A stretch of DNA of 64,000 bases, from positions 109,336 to 173,335 of the forward strand of contig RDXX01000011.1 in assembly GCA_004292955.1 (NCBI GenBank), written 5' to 3'. The translations under genes and the position numbers were made by a program. The stretch's first letter is position 1. Each line of letters starts with the position of its first letter. The notes beneath the pieces are model-generated. The model worked only from the letters and a program-made list of their open reading frames with translations. It made no database searches and was not told where the DNA came from. Source of the DNA: Oscillatoriales cyanobacterium. Its GTDB lineage: Bacteria > Cyanobacteriota > Cyanobacteriia > Cyanobacteriales > Microcoleaceae. Positions 25,984 to 34,898 of this stretch are shown here, piece by piece.

Positions 25984-26200
25984 CCCGCTGATACTAATAC
26001 TATTCCCTAAAACTCATGCAACAGTAAAAAGAGTAGGTTGATTGCCTGAAATCAAGCCAAGGATGCAGAGTGTAGCAAGAGTTTTTAGAATTGGTATCTC
26101 CAGCAAAGATAACTGACTCAAACGCACAATTTAAGTTCTGGGAATTGACCCAAATCACACACTATTCACTCAATTAAGTTTTTGTAAGAGGCACAATATT

Positions 26201-27100
26201 ATGACTCGATTAGCGTTAGCATTGCTCGGACAAATGCAAGTAATGGTGAACGGGCAGCCAATCCTGAATTTCCCCTATGAGAAAGTGCGGGCGCTGTTTG
26301 CTTATTTAGCGATCGAATCAAGCTATCCCCATCACCGCGATTCTCTGGCTGCGCTGTTGTGGTCAGATCGGTGCGAGTCAAACGCTCGCAGCAATCTTCG
26401 CAAAGCCTTATGCACGCTCCGCCATCTGCTAGCAGATTCGACGGTTCACTCACCGCTATTTCTCACCACGCGCAATACGATTCAGTTTAATCCTGCGGGC
26501 GAGCATACGTCTGATGTCGCTATATTAACTCAATTGCTTGATGGTCACAGCGAACATTCCTATGCCGGTGGTGAACTCGATCCAGAATGCGTGTCTGATT
26601 TAGAACAAGCAGTTGCTTTGTATCGGGGAGCGTTTCTCGATCGCATTCAACTTCCAGATAGCGAAGCTTTTGAAGCATGGGTGATGCTGAATCGCCAACG
26701 ATTCCACGAATTTGTGGTCAACGCCTGTATGGCACTTGTCACACACTACGAACACCAGCATAACTATCAAAAAGCACAACATTACGTTCAACGGCAGCTT
26801 CAACTAGAACCCTGGAATGAATCAGCCCATCAATGTTTGATACGGATTTTGGCACAGTGCGGGCGGCGCACGGCTGCTTTGAAGCAGTACGATCGCTGCT
26901 GTCAGATTCTAGAACAAGAATTAGCCACCGAACCAGAACCCGCAACGATCGAGTTATGGGAAGCGATTCGATCGGGCATATTTCCTGACCGGGCGAGTGC
27001 AGATTTCGATCGGGTGAATCTACTATCCATCTCTGCGGTTTCTCAGCACTCGGTTCGAGAATCCTTAGCGGTAGTGGGACAGTGCGGACGGCAGACATGA
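26201..27100 (+). CDS. SARP-like regulator: winged-helix plus BTAD domain, no ATPase part
   Basis: 299 residues. Residues 1-95 form an OmpR/PhoB-like DNA-binding domain (LALLGQMQVMVNGQPILNFPYEKVRALFAYLAIE…). Residues 105-260 form a bacterial transcriptional activator domain of TPR-like helices (LYRGAFLDRIQLPDSEAFEAWVMLNRQRF…, LQLEPWNESAHQCLIRILAQCGRRTAALKQYDRCCQIL). Many cyanobacterial relatives continue into an NB-ARC/TPR part; here the protein ends soon after BTAD, so it may be truncated. It converges with the NB-ARC/WD40 gene 5 bp away. Confidence 0.85.
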   Translation: MTRLALALLGQMQVMVNGQPILNFPYEKVRALFAYLAIESSYPHHRDSLAALLWSDRCESNARSNLRKALCTLRHLLADSTVHSPLFLTTRNTIQFNPAGEHTSDVAILTQLLDGHSEHSYAGGELDPECVSDLEQAVALYRGAFLDRIQLPDSEAFEAWVMLNRQRFHEFVVNACMALVTHYEHQHNYQKAQHYVQRQLQLEPWNESAHQCLIRILAQCGRRTAALKQYDRCCQILEQELATEPEPATIELWEAIRSGIFPDRASADFDRVNLLSISAVSQHSVRESLAVVGQCGRQT

Positions 27101-27105
27101 TATAA

Positions 27106-30100
27106 CTAATAACTATTCGCAATTTCCACTGCTCCGAGCGCCTTGAGTGTTGATTTTTGAGCATCGGTTATACCCGTGACACCTGCAATATTCATGCCTT
27201 CATAAATCCTGGGCGATCGCATATTTCCAACAGATTCTGCCGTCTCCATTTCCCACAGATTAATAGCTCCATCGGCGCTGCCGCTGGCTATGGTCTTACC
27301 ATCGGGAGAAATTGCGATCGCCCAAACTTCAGATGTATAGTTCTGGATGGTTTTAACACATTCCCCGGAGCACACATCCCACAACTTAATTGTTTTATCG
27401 TGACTGCCGCTGACCAAAATTCGCCCATCTAAACTAAACCGCACGCACCAAACTAAAGCTGCGTGACCTTGCAAGGTTTTCAGACATTCTCCAGACTCAA
27501 CATCCCACAGTTTTACCGTTTTGTCGTCACCGCTACTTGCTAGAATCTTTCCATCTGGGCTAAAAGCAACCGAAAACAGCAAACTGGTATGACCTGAAAG
27601 GGTTTTGAAACATTCCCCAGAACGCACATCCCACAATCTCACCAGTCTATCATCGCTGCCACTGGCTAAAATTGTGCCATCTGGACTGAAAGCAACTGAC
27701 CAAGCACGACAATTATCTGACAGAATTTGGCAGCATTCACCAGTCTGAACGTTCCACAATCGGAGAGTATGAGCATTATCGCTACTTGCCAATGTGCGAC
27801 CGTCTGGACTGAAGCTAATGGCAAACACGACATTCGGAATGCTTGTACTCCCCTGCATTACCCGCAGCAATTGACCTGTAGCGACATCCCACAAGCGGAT
27901 AATGCCACGATTACTGCTGCTAGCAAGCATTTGACCATCTGGACTGAAGGCAACCCACCAAACCCAATTTGTATGTCCTTGCAGTGTTTTGCTGCACTCA
28001 CCAGATTGGACATCCCATAATTTGAGTGTTGTGTCATCGCTACCGCTGGCTAATAACTGTCCATCTGGACTAAAAGCAAGCGATTTAATCCCAGCGCTGT
28101 AGCCGTGCAGCGTCCTGAATGATTCTCCTGTTTCCCGATTCCAGAGCGTGACGGTGCAATCTAAGCTACCACTTGCTAGAGTATGACCTTGCGGGTGAAA
28201 TGCGATCGACCAGATCCAACCGCAGTGTTTCTGCATAATTTTGAAACACAGTCCAGTCGCAACATCCCAGAGTCGAACCGTGCAATCATAACTGGCACTA
28301 GCGATCGCGCAACCATCGGGACTAAACGCGACTCCTGCAACAGGATCGGTATGTCCCCGCAAAATCTTTAAACATTGTCCTGTAGAAATCTCCCACAAGC
28401 GAACAGTACCATCCCAACTGCCACTGACCAGAGTTTGATTATCTGGACTAAAAGCAATCGACCGAATGATGTGTGTATGCCCTTGCAATGTGTTAATAAT
28501 TTCCCCTGTTTCAAGCAGCCACAATTTTATAGTTTTGTCGTAACTACAAGTCGCCAAAAGTTTACCTTCGGGACTAAAAATCACCGATGTTACAAAATTG
28601 GTATGTCCCTGAAGCGTCTTTAAACATTCACCCGTTGCCACATCCCACAACTTAATTGTGCAGTCCCAACTACCACTAGCTAAGGTTCGACCGTCTGGAC
28701 TAAATACAACAGAATCCGCCCATCCGGTATGCTCTCTTAATGTTTGAATACACTCACCAGTAGCCAAATCCCATAACTTGACGGTATGGTCAAAAGAGGC
28801 ACTTGCTAAAGTTTGATTGTTCGGACTGAAAGCAACACGAGCAATCCAACTGGTGTGTCCTTCACAGGTGAGAAAATCTCGATAATCTTGGGTGCGGCAG
28901 ACTCGAATCTTACCATCCGCATTGCCGACTGCCAAAAAATTACCATCGGAGCTAAAGGCAACAGATACAGCCCCATTTGAATTGCTGGTAAAAACGGATT
29001 TAGATAGATCGGAATTGGCAAAGTTCACTCGATGCAAGTTGGTACCAATCAGATAAGCTTGCCAGATACTCAAGTACGAGAAATCATAGTCGCTTAAATT
29101 TATTTTTAATTGAAGTAACAGGTTAATCAAATTGCCACCCGCATATCCCACTGAGTTAGGAAATTGCGATCGCATCCGAAACAAAACCTGATTTAGTTGA
29201 TATTCGACCTCTTTATTAGAGCGGTATTCGCCGATTAGTCGTTCGGCAAACGGTGCTAAAATTAAGCGAGTTTGGCTTTCTCTGACGTAATCTTTAGCCT
29301 CGGCTTTAATCAGGGCGTGGGTTATGAATAAATCTAGATTCTGCGACTGAATTTCCCGCTCGAACCGCTCGATCAACTGTTCGGTAACGTACTCCATCAC
29401 CACAGGTTGCAAGGTGAATTGTCCGGCATTTTTTTCGATCAGCGATCGCCCTCTTAGCGACAACAAAGCATCCAGCAGTTTAGATTGTGAAGGGAGGGAA
29501 ACAAAATCCGCCCGTAACTCGGCAAGCGTTATCCATTCTCGATCGATCGCCAGCCAATACACGATCTGCTTTTCCAAGTCTGACAAACGACGAAATTGCC
29601 CGTCGAGCAGAATATTGATATCTCCAAACGCGATCGCTCCATGCTCCAAAAAGTTGGTAATATTGCCATCAAATAAATCTCGCACGGTTGTGGAGACAAT
29701 TTTGAGCGCTAGGGGATTTCCGCAATAATGTTGAGTTAAATTTACCCAATCTGTTTCTGTTGTGGAAAAACACCCATTGGCTTGTAAAATATTTTGCACT
29801 TCCTCGGAACTTAAGCCTATTAAGGGTAAGGTTCGCACAGGTGAGTTTTCGCCTTCCAACGGCATCAAAGTTGTGGGTTTTTCCCGACTTGTTAATAGCA
29901 GACAACTGGAATGCCCTTCGCTTCCCACTCGTGTCAGAAGTTCCCCATATCCCTCGTAACCTTCTCGATATTGTTCTACTATACCTGTGGGAAAACTCTG
30001 GTTTGGCAGGCATCCTGCCTGTCTTTGTGCTTCTGGGCTGGATAAATTTGCGGGGGACTTTGCGCCATCATTACTGCCGAGAATTGCCTCAAGGTTATCC

Positions 30101-30783
30101 AGGATTAAAAGACAGCGTGAGGCACGTAAATATCCCATTAATTGAGAAATTTGAGCCGACAGCGATGTCGGGAGTGCAGTTTCTTGCTGCCCAGAAAGGA
30201 TTTGAATCAAATTTAACAATACATCTTCAATTGGTGGCGCGTTGCGTAAGGATTGCCAGATCAGGAAGTCAAAGTTATTTTGAAGTGCGATCGCGAGTTT
30301 TGCAGCCAGTGACGTTTTGCCAATTCCACCCATTCCAATCAAGGCAACCAAACGGCAGGAGTCGCTCACAATCCATTGTTGCAGTCGCGCTAATTCCTGA
30401 TTTCGGCCGTAGAATGCGGAGACATCAACGATTTCTCCCCAGTGGCGGTGTGTAGAAAATTCTTGTTGTTGAATTTGCTGTTGCAGTGGCTGTATTTTTT
30501 GTATCTCTGTGCTGGATGATTCTACGGATACCTGACGCGCTCGCCGCCCTATTACTGCTTGAAGATTGCTTTTAGTAACCTTTTCTCCAAGTGCTTGACT
30601 GAGTAGTTGCCATAACTTGTAACCCACATCTTTTATATAACTAGCATCATAGCCAGCGCTACCAGCAATATCTAAATAAGATAGCCCTTCCCAAGATTGG
30701 CGAAATACGATCTCTTGGATGTTGCTCAGAGAAGTTGGCGCGATCGCACTATCTAAAATTTTCAGTGCTTCTTCCACAGTCAT
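27106..30783 (-). CDS. NB-ARC (STAND) ATPase with 14 WD40 repeats
   Basis: 1225 residues in three parts. An N-terminal helix-turn-helix-like domain (~1-85) is of the vWA-MoxR-associated type. An NB-ARC ATPase has P-loop LIGMGGIGKTSLAAKLA near 150, Walker B CLLILDNLEAIL near 225 and SREKP. Fourteen WD40 repeats follow from about 595 to the end, enough for two seven-blade propellers. Such STAND proteins act as signal-sensing switches, some in defence. About 30 residues after Walker B (near 29985-30080) look like repeat-derived insertion. GTG/ATG start region at 30783. Confidence 0.9.
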   Translation of the reverse strand: MTVEEALKILDSAIAPTSLSNIQEIVFRQSWEGLSYLDIAGSAGYDASYIKDVGYKLWQLLSQALGEKVTKSNLQAVIGRRARQVSVESSSTEIQKIQPLQQQIQQQEFSTHRHWGEIVDVSAFYGRNQELARLQQWIVSDSCRLVALIGMGGIGKTSLAAKLAIALQNNFDFLIWQSLRNAPPIEDVLLNLIQILSGQQETALPTSLSAQISQLMGYLRASRCLLILDNLEAILGSNDGAKSPANLSSPEAQRQAGCLPNQSFPTGIVEQYREGYEGYGELLTRVGSEGHSSCLLLTSREKPTTLMPLEGENSPVRTLPLIGLSSEEVQNILQANGCFSTTETDWVNLTQHYCGNPLALKIVSTTVRDLFDGNITNFLEHGAIAFGDINILLDGQFRRLSDLEKQIVYWLAIDREWITLAELRADFVSLPSQSKLLDALLSLRGRSLIEKNAGQFTLQPVVMEYVTEQLIERFEREIQSQNLDLFITHALIKAEAKDYVRESQTRLILAPFAERLIGEYRSNKEVEYQLNQVLFRMRSQFPNSVGYAGGNLINLLLQLKINLSDYDFSYLSIWQAYLIGTNLHRVNFANSDLSKSVFTSNSNGAVSVAFSSDGNFLAVGNADGKIRVCRTQDYRDFLTCEGHTSWIARVAFSPNNQTLASASFDHTVKLWDLATGECIQTLREHTGWADSVVFSPDGRTLASGSWDCTIKLWDVATGECLKTLQGHTNFVTSVIFSPEGKLLATCSYDKTIKLWLLETGEIINTLQGHTHIIRSIAFSPDNQTLVSGSWDGTVRLWEISTGQCLKILRGHTDPVAGVAFSPDGCAIASASYDCTVRLWDVATGLCFKIMQKHCGWIWSIAFHPQGHTLASGSLDCTVTLWNRETGESFRTLHGYSAGIKSLAFSPDGQLLASGSDDTTLKLWDVQSGECSKTLQGHTNWVWWVAFSPDGQMLASSSNRGIIRLWDVATGQLLRVMQGSTSIPNVVFAISFSPDGRTLASSDNAHTLRLWNVQTGECCQILSDNCRAWSVAFSPDGTILASGSDDRLVRLWDVRSGECFKTLSGHTSLLFSVAFSPDGKILASSGDDKTVKLWDVESGECLKTLQGHAALVWCVRFSLDGRILVSGSHDKTIKLWDVCSGECVKTIQNYTSEVWAIAISPDGKTIASGSADGAINLWEMETAESVGNMRSPRIYEGMNIAGVTGITDAQKSTLKALGAVEIANSY

Positions 30784-31041
30784 GGCTTTACAGCACTCCT
30801 AAATTAGTCTTCTGATATCTTGCTTTTCTTATTTTACGTGAGATAAGTTTTCCAGCCCATCTCACAAGAAAAATTAACCTCTTGCAGGTAAGTATCTCGC
30901 CTGCCTAGTCTGTGGATGCAAAATCTGAGTCCTCTTACTTTAACAAGATTTTTCTATGTTTTTACAAAAATAGCGATCTCAACATTTATCGCCCGCCAGC
31001 GGACGAACAATGGTCATCGAACTTGCCAATCTTAATCGTAC

Positions 31042-31135
31042 TGACTTTTTCAGACTATTTATTCCTGACTTTTTACGGCCTTTTCTTGTCGTCATATCAA
31101 AGCTGATTGCTTAACTTGGGTCTAGAGCGAAACAA
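31042..31135 (+). promoter_or_regulatory. Direct repeats GACTTTTT plus TTAACTTGGG block, upstream of an RTX gene
   Basis: GACTTTTT at 31043, GACTATTTA at 31053 and GACTTTTTA at 31067, then TTAACTTGGG at 31111 and AAACAAAAC. It shares element order with 25911-25983. The 470-bp gap 30784-31253 otherwise holds no gene. Confidence 0.4.
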
Positions 31136-31253
31136 AACTTGCATTGTACGCAGCAAGAGTCGCTCAATTGTCAATCATTCATTTGGATGATTTTCTTGAG
31201 TTTGTAACAAAAGAGAAACATTCAAACCTAAACAAATAAGGAGAAACAAAATC

Positions 31254-32618
31254 ATGGCGATTATCGGAAACCCAACCCCTGGTAACGACTTAATTCTTGG
31301 TGATGCAGCGAATAACTTCATCGATGCCCTCGCAGGCGATGATACTGTCAATGGTAACGGTGGCGATGATTCCCTCCTCGGTGGATTGGGCAATGACCAA
31401 CTTCTGGGTGCAGTTGGCAATGACACCCTGATCGGTGGAGGAGGCAATGACGTTCTCGTTGGGGATATTTTTGGAGGCACGGGCAATGACAGCCTCAATG
31501 GTGGTGCGGGCGACGATGTACTTAACGGAGGCTTAGGTGCAGATACTATCGCTGGCGGCCCCGGAAACGATACCTACAGTGTCGGCTCACTTAATGCCAC
31601 CTTTATCGAGCAGGCTAATGAAGGCAATGACATCGTTAATTCTCCTATCAGCTTCACTCTACCAAACAACATCGAAAGATTGACTTTGGTGGGAACTGCT
31701 AACATCAACGGCACTGGCAATGCCCTTGGGAATAGCATTCTCGGTAATGCCGCTAATAACAGTTTGAGTGGCTTAGCAGGGGATGATACAATTAACGGTC
31801 TTGATGGCAATGATACTCTCAATGGTGGTGATGGCATTGACATTCTCAATGGTAACAATGGCGATGACATCCTCAACGGTGGTGCTGGTAATGATGTCAT
31901 CAATGGTGGTGCTGGAATCGATCGAGTCAAGGTGAATGCTGTTGGAAGTAACATCGTGCTGACTAACACCAGCGTGACGGGTGAGGGGGTTGATAGCCTG
32001 AATGGAATTGAGAATGCTGAACTGTTTGTCTTCCAAAGTAACAATATTCCCGGCAACATTGATGCTTCAGCTTTTACCTTAGGATCTGTTACCCTCGATG
32101 GTGGAATTGGCAGTAACGTCCTCATTGGTGGCAGTGGCAATGACTTTTTGGATGGAGAAGGTGCCAATGACACTCTCACCGGTGGCAGCGGCGATGACAC
32201 TCTCAATGGTGGATCTGGTAACGATTTGCTCACTGGCGGTGCTGGTGCCGATCGATTCCTTTACGAAACTGGTCGAGCATTTATTGCTTCCGATGTTGGC
32301 CTTGATACTGTCACTTCTTTCAGCGTTAGTTCCGACAAATTCGTTCTATCCAAAAAGACTTTCGATACTCTTATCACTGCTGCTGGTGGAACGTTACTCA
32401 GTTCGGAATTTGAAGTTGTAGATAGTTTCATCGAACAGTTTTCAAGCAATGCCAAAATTACTTACAATCGTGTAAGTGGCGATTTGTCTTTTAACCGCAA
32501 CGGTTCTATCCTAGTTGGCGGAGATGCAGAGGGCGGTTTTATTGCGGATCTCAATCCTGGAAACGTAGCGGGTGGTGCTCCTCTGCTGAGTGCTTCAAAT
32601 ATTCGGATTGTGGCGTAG
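31254..32618 (+). CDS. RTX (hemolysin-type calcium-binding repeat) protein
   Basis: 454 residues. Three blocks of GGxGNDxL nonapeptides (about 20-105, 165-225, 280-335) alternate with beta-rich linkers such as NIERLTLVGTANINGTGNALGNSILGNAANN and an IENAELFVFQ segment. The C-terminal ~110 residues (GADRFLYETGRAFIASDVGLDTVTSFSVSSDKFVLSK…) resemble the cap of type-I-secreted cyanobacterial RTX proteins. ATG at 31254 follows a good Shine-Dalgarno AAGGAGA. It probably binds calcium outside the cell; enzymatic domains are absent. Confidence 0.9.
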   Translation: MAIIGNPTPGNDLILGDAANNFIDALAGDDTVNGNGGDDSLLGGLGNDQLLGAVGNDTLIGGGGNDVLVGDIFGGTGNDSLNGGAGDDVLNGGLGADTIAGGPGNDTYSVGSLNATFIEQANEGNDIVNSPISFTLPNNIERLTLVGTANINGTGNALGNSILGNAANNSLSGLAGDDTINGLDGNDTLNGGDGIDILNGNNGDDILNGGAGNDVINGGAGIDRVKVNAVGSNIVLTNTSVTGEGVDSLNGIENAELFVFQSNNIPGNIDASAFTLGSVTLDGGIGSNVLIGGSGNDFLDGEGANDTLTGGSGDDTLNGGSGNDLLTGGAGADRFLYETGRAFIASDVGLDTVTSFSVSSDKFVLSKKTFDTLITAAGGTLLSSEFEVVDSFIEQFSSNAKITYNRVSGDLSFNRNGSILVGGDAEGGFIADLNPGNVAGGAPLLSASNIRIVA

Positions 32619-32655
32619 GGAAGTTGTATGGGATTGGAAAAAATGTAAATAAAAG

Positions 32656-32686
32656 AAACCCGGTTTTATTGCAAAACCGGGTTTTT
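32656..32686. terminator. Bidirectional hairpin terminator between the RTX gene and desB
   Basis: AAACCCGGTTTT and AAAACCGGGTTT pair across ATTGC, with T-runs on the plus strand and A-runs giving T-runs on the minus strand. It sits between converging genes and should serve both. Confidence 0.85.
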
Positions 32687-32757
32687 GAGTCGGAAGAGTT
32701 TTAAACAGTGGACAATTGTCAATAGTCAATTGTCCACTATTAAATTAACCTGCTAAC

Positions 32758-33834
32758 TCAATTCGATTTCCGACTGTTAGGCGATTCGTAGTAAACTCCA
32801 GAACCTGTATCGGAAACAAAGTGACAATCCCAGTAAGAGCGAATAAAGCTCTTCCAAATGGGATCGGTTGATTTGCGATAATAATCGCCCAACAGTGGCT
32901 TGATGGCTTCTGTGGCTTCCTTCAAGTGATAGTGCGGCATTGTCGAGAAGATGTGGTGGGCGACGTGGGTGCCGATGTCGTGATGGATGGAATTGATGAT
33001 TCCGTAATCGCGATCGATCGTAGATAGCGCACCTTTCAAGAAATACCAGTCATCTCCGCGATACCAGGGAATATCGGCTTCTGTGTGGTGCAGGAATGTT
33101 ACCAAATCCAGCCACATTACGAAGATTACGTAGGGAACTAGGTAGAACTTCAGTAAAAACAGCCAACCAAATTGATAGGTTAACGCACCCAAAAAGGCTA
33201 CCATCAATACCAATGATGCGGAACTCGTCAATACGTCCGCTTTTTCGGAAGGACGGAAAATCGGGCTACCGGGCATGAAGTGAGAACCTACCCGATCGGG
33301 CGATCGCCGAAACAGATAAATTGGATAAGCAAATAACATCAAATAAAAGCGTCCCAGCTTCTCGTACCAGGGCATTTGATTGTATTTGCTCTCCGACACT
33401 GGATACCAGCTTTCATCGTTGTCCAAGCTGCCTGTATTGGCGTGGTGGGTTCTGTGGCTGATCCGCCAACCGTGGAAGGGTACGAGAATGGGTGCGTGGG
33501 AAAGGTGTCCGATCAGGTTGTTGAGCCATTTGCTCTTAGAAAATGAACCGTGCCCGCAGTCGTGCCCGACTACAAACAATGCCCAAAACATGGTTCCCTG
33601 CATGAACCAGAAGATTGGATAAAATAACCAGGAATCTAGGCTGTAGGCGATCGCGTATAAACCTGCGATAATTCCAAGATCCAAAAAGAAATAAGCTAGA
33701 GATCTCCAAGCCGAGGGTTCAAAACAATGGGCTGGAATGGCTGCTTTGACATCACCAAGAGTAAAAGGTAACTCTTTTGTACGAGAGGATGAGCTGGTAT
33801 TGCTCGGCTGATTGAGAACAGTATCTAATTGCAC
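32758..33834 (-). CDS. desB: Omega-3 (delta-15) acyl-lipid fatty acid desaturase
   Basis: 358 residues, an integral membrane di-iron desaturase. The three His boxes are HDCGH at 91-95, HRTHH at 127-131 and HVAHH near 290. WALFVVGHDCGHGSFS and PILVPFHGWRISHRTHHANTG match the plant FAD3/cyanobacterial DesB omega-3 group rather than DesA or DesC. It introduces the omega-3 double bond into linoleoyl lipids, giving alpha-linolenate, and in other cyanobacteria desB is cold-induced. ATG at 33834. Confidence 0.9.
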   Translation of the reverse strand: MQLDTVLNQPSNTSSSSRTKELPFTLGDVKAAIPAHCFEPSAWRSLAYFFLDLGIIAGLYAIAYSLDSWLFYPIFWFMQGTMFWALFVVGHDCGHGSFSKSKWLNNLIGHLSHAPILVPFHGWRISHRTHHANTGSLDNDESWYPVSESKYNQMPWYEKLGRFYLMLFAYPIYLFRRSPDRVGSHFMPGSPIFRPSEKADVLTSSASLVLMVAFLGALTYQFGWLFLLKFYLVPYVIFVMWLDLVTFLHHTEADIPWYRGDDWYFLKGALSTIDRDYGIINSIHHDIGTHVAHHIFSTMPHYHLKEATEAIKPLLGDYYRKSTDPIWKSFIRSYWDCHFVSDTGSGVYYESPNSRKSN

Positions 33835-34304
33835 GAAGTTTCCGATTTAAGCTGACTTGAGAAACCGCATTCCGCCTTTTAACTTTCACTTTCAGCCCGC
33901 AAGGAGCCATATTTTTTACTCTGCAAGGGTTTCTAAAGTTCTTTAGTTCCGCATGAATCGCCCGCCCGCGATTCTCAAGCAAGTTGGCTTGTAGAATATT
34001 TGTGTGGGGAGATTTAGCGCGATCGACCCTGTTATCTGAAAAAATCCTATGTGTCCGTTGTTGGTACGAAATGCGACTTCAATTTGAGATCGCACTTTCT
34101 GGAGAAACTATCTCCAGTTCGCAGGTAGCATACAACATTTCCAGCAGGTATTGTCAACGAGAGTGTAGGTTGAGCCGATCGATTTTAGATTGGCGATTTT
34201 AGATTCAAGGACAAATCTCAAATCCGAAATCTCAAATCGGAGTCTTGGGTTTCACATCAAGCTCTACCTCAATACGCTTGGGCTAACACTGTTTATTGCC
34301 CGGA

Positions 34305-34384
34305 GATCCCCCTCGCATCCCCCTTAAGAAGGGGGACTTTGAGAAGATTCTTGTCCCCCCTTTTTAACGGGGGTTAGGGGGGAT
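34305..34384. repeat. GATCCCCC…GGGGGATC palindromic repeat
   Basis: Outer arms GATCCCCC and GGGGGGATC enclose two internal hairpins (CCCCCTTAAGAAGGGGG; CCCCCTTTTTAACGGGGG). G/C-run sequence of the same style forms part of the in-frame insertion in purL (40275-40485). Confidence 0.8.
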
Positions 34385-34823
34385 CTGTCTTAAACCAAGC
34401 CTATTGAGTTCTACCCAACTGATCGCTCCCTACAGTTCACAAATTCTGCCAGAGTTGCTAGAGCTAAGTTAATTTAACATTTCTACACACACTCTGGCAA
34501 TGACTTACCAGAAAATTTTTTTCAATCGACAAATCGCGGAAAGCGAGCTAAGTAGATGAGTATGAAAATACACAAGTATGTCCGAAGAGAGCGAAACGAA
34601 GTGAAGCGAAGCATAAGCCCTAGCCCTTTCAGGGCGGCTTCGCCAACGGGCAGGCACGCGGCTACGCAGGGGTTACGGTTGCTTTACGTTCTGTTACATG
34701 AACCGATTTATTTACACCCACCTACTTACCCAAAAACGGATAGAAGCGCTAAACAATCGTCGCGAATACAGCAGAGTTTTAGACTAAAGTTTTAGATATC
34801 AGATTCACTGTGCGAGCCGTGTG

Positions 34824-34863
34824 AATCTAAAATCTAAAATCTAAAATCTAAAATCTAAAATCT
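34824..34863. repeat. Heptamer array, unit CTAAAAT
   Basis: About five tandem AATCTAAA-type 7-bp units, 36 bp downstream of the purF stop codon. Single units recur at 9113-9139 and 15343-15358. Confidence 0.85.
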
Positions 34864-34898
34864 ACTGACTGGCGATCGCTTTCTCGCTGTTTGGTTTT

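Larger units (their letters stand above)
33835..34898. other. 1.06-kb repeat-rich stretch without a gene
   Basis: It contains TTTTAGATT/ATTTTAGAT motifs (34180-34205), a GATCCCCC palindromic repeat (34305-34384), a CTTCGCCAACGGGCAGGC-type dispersed repeat near 34625-34665 and a CTAAAAT heptamer array (34824-34863). Open frames of 72-80 codons here have no start signals or motifs. desB and purF promoters must lie at the edges, but the desB one is not clear. Confidence 0.5.

Noticed and set aside
31574-32233. Long minus-strand open frame inside the RTX gene
   Set aside because: It is a shadow of the GGxGNDxL repeats (Pro/Ser/Leu-rich mirror); the same happens in the other RTX genes.
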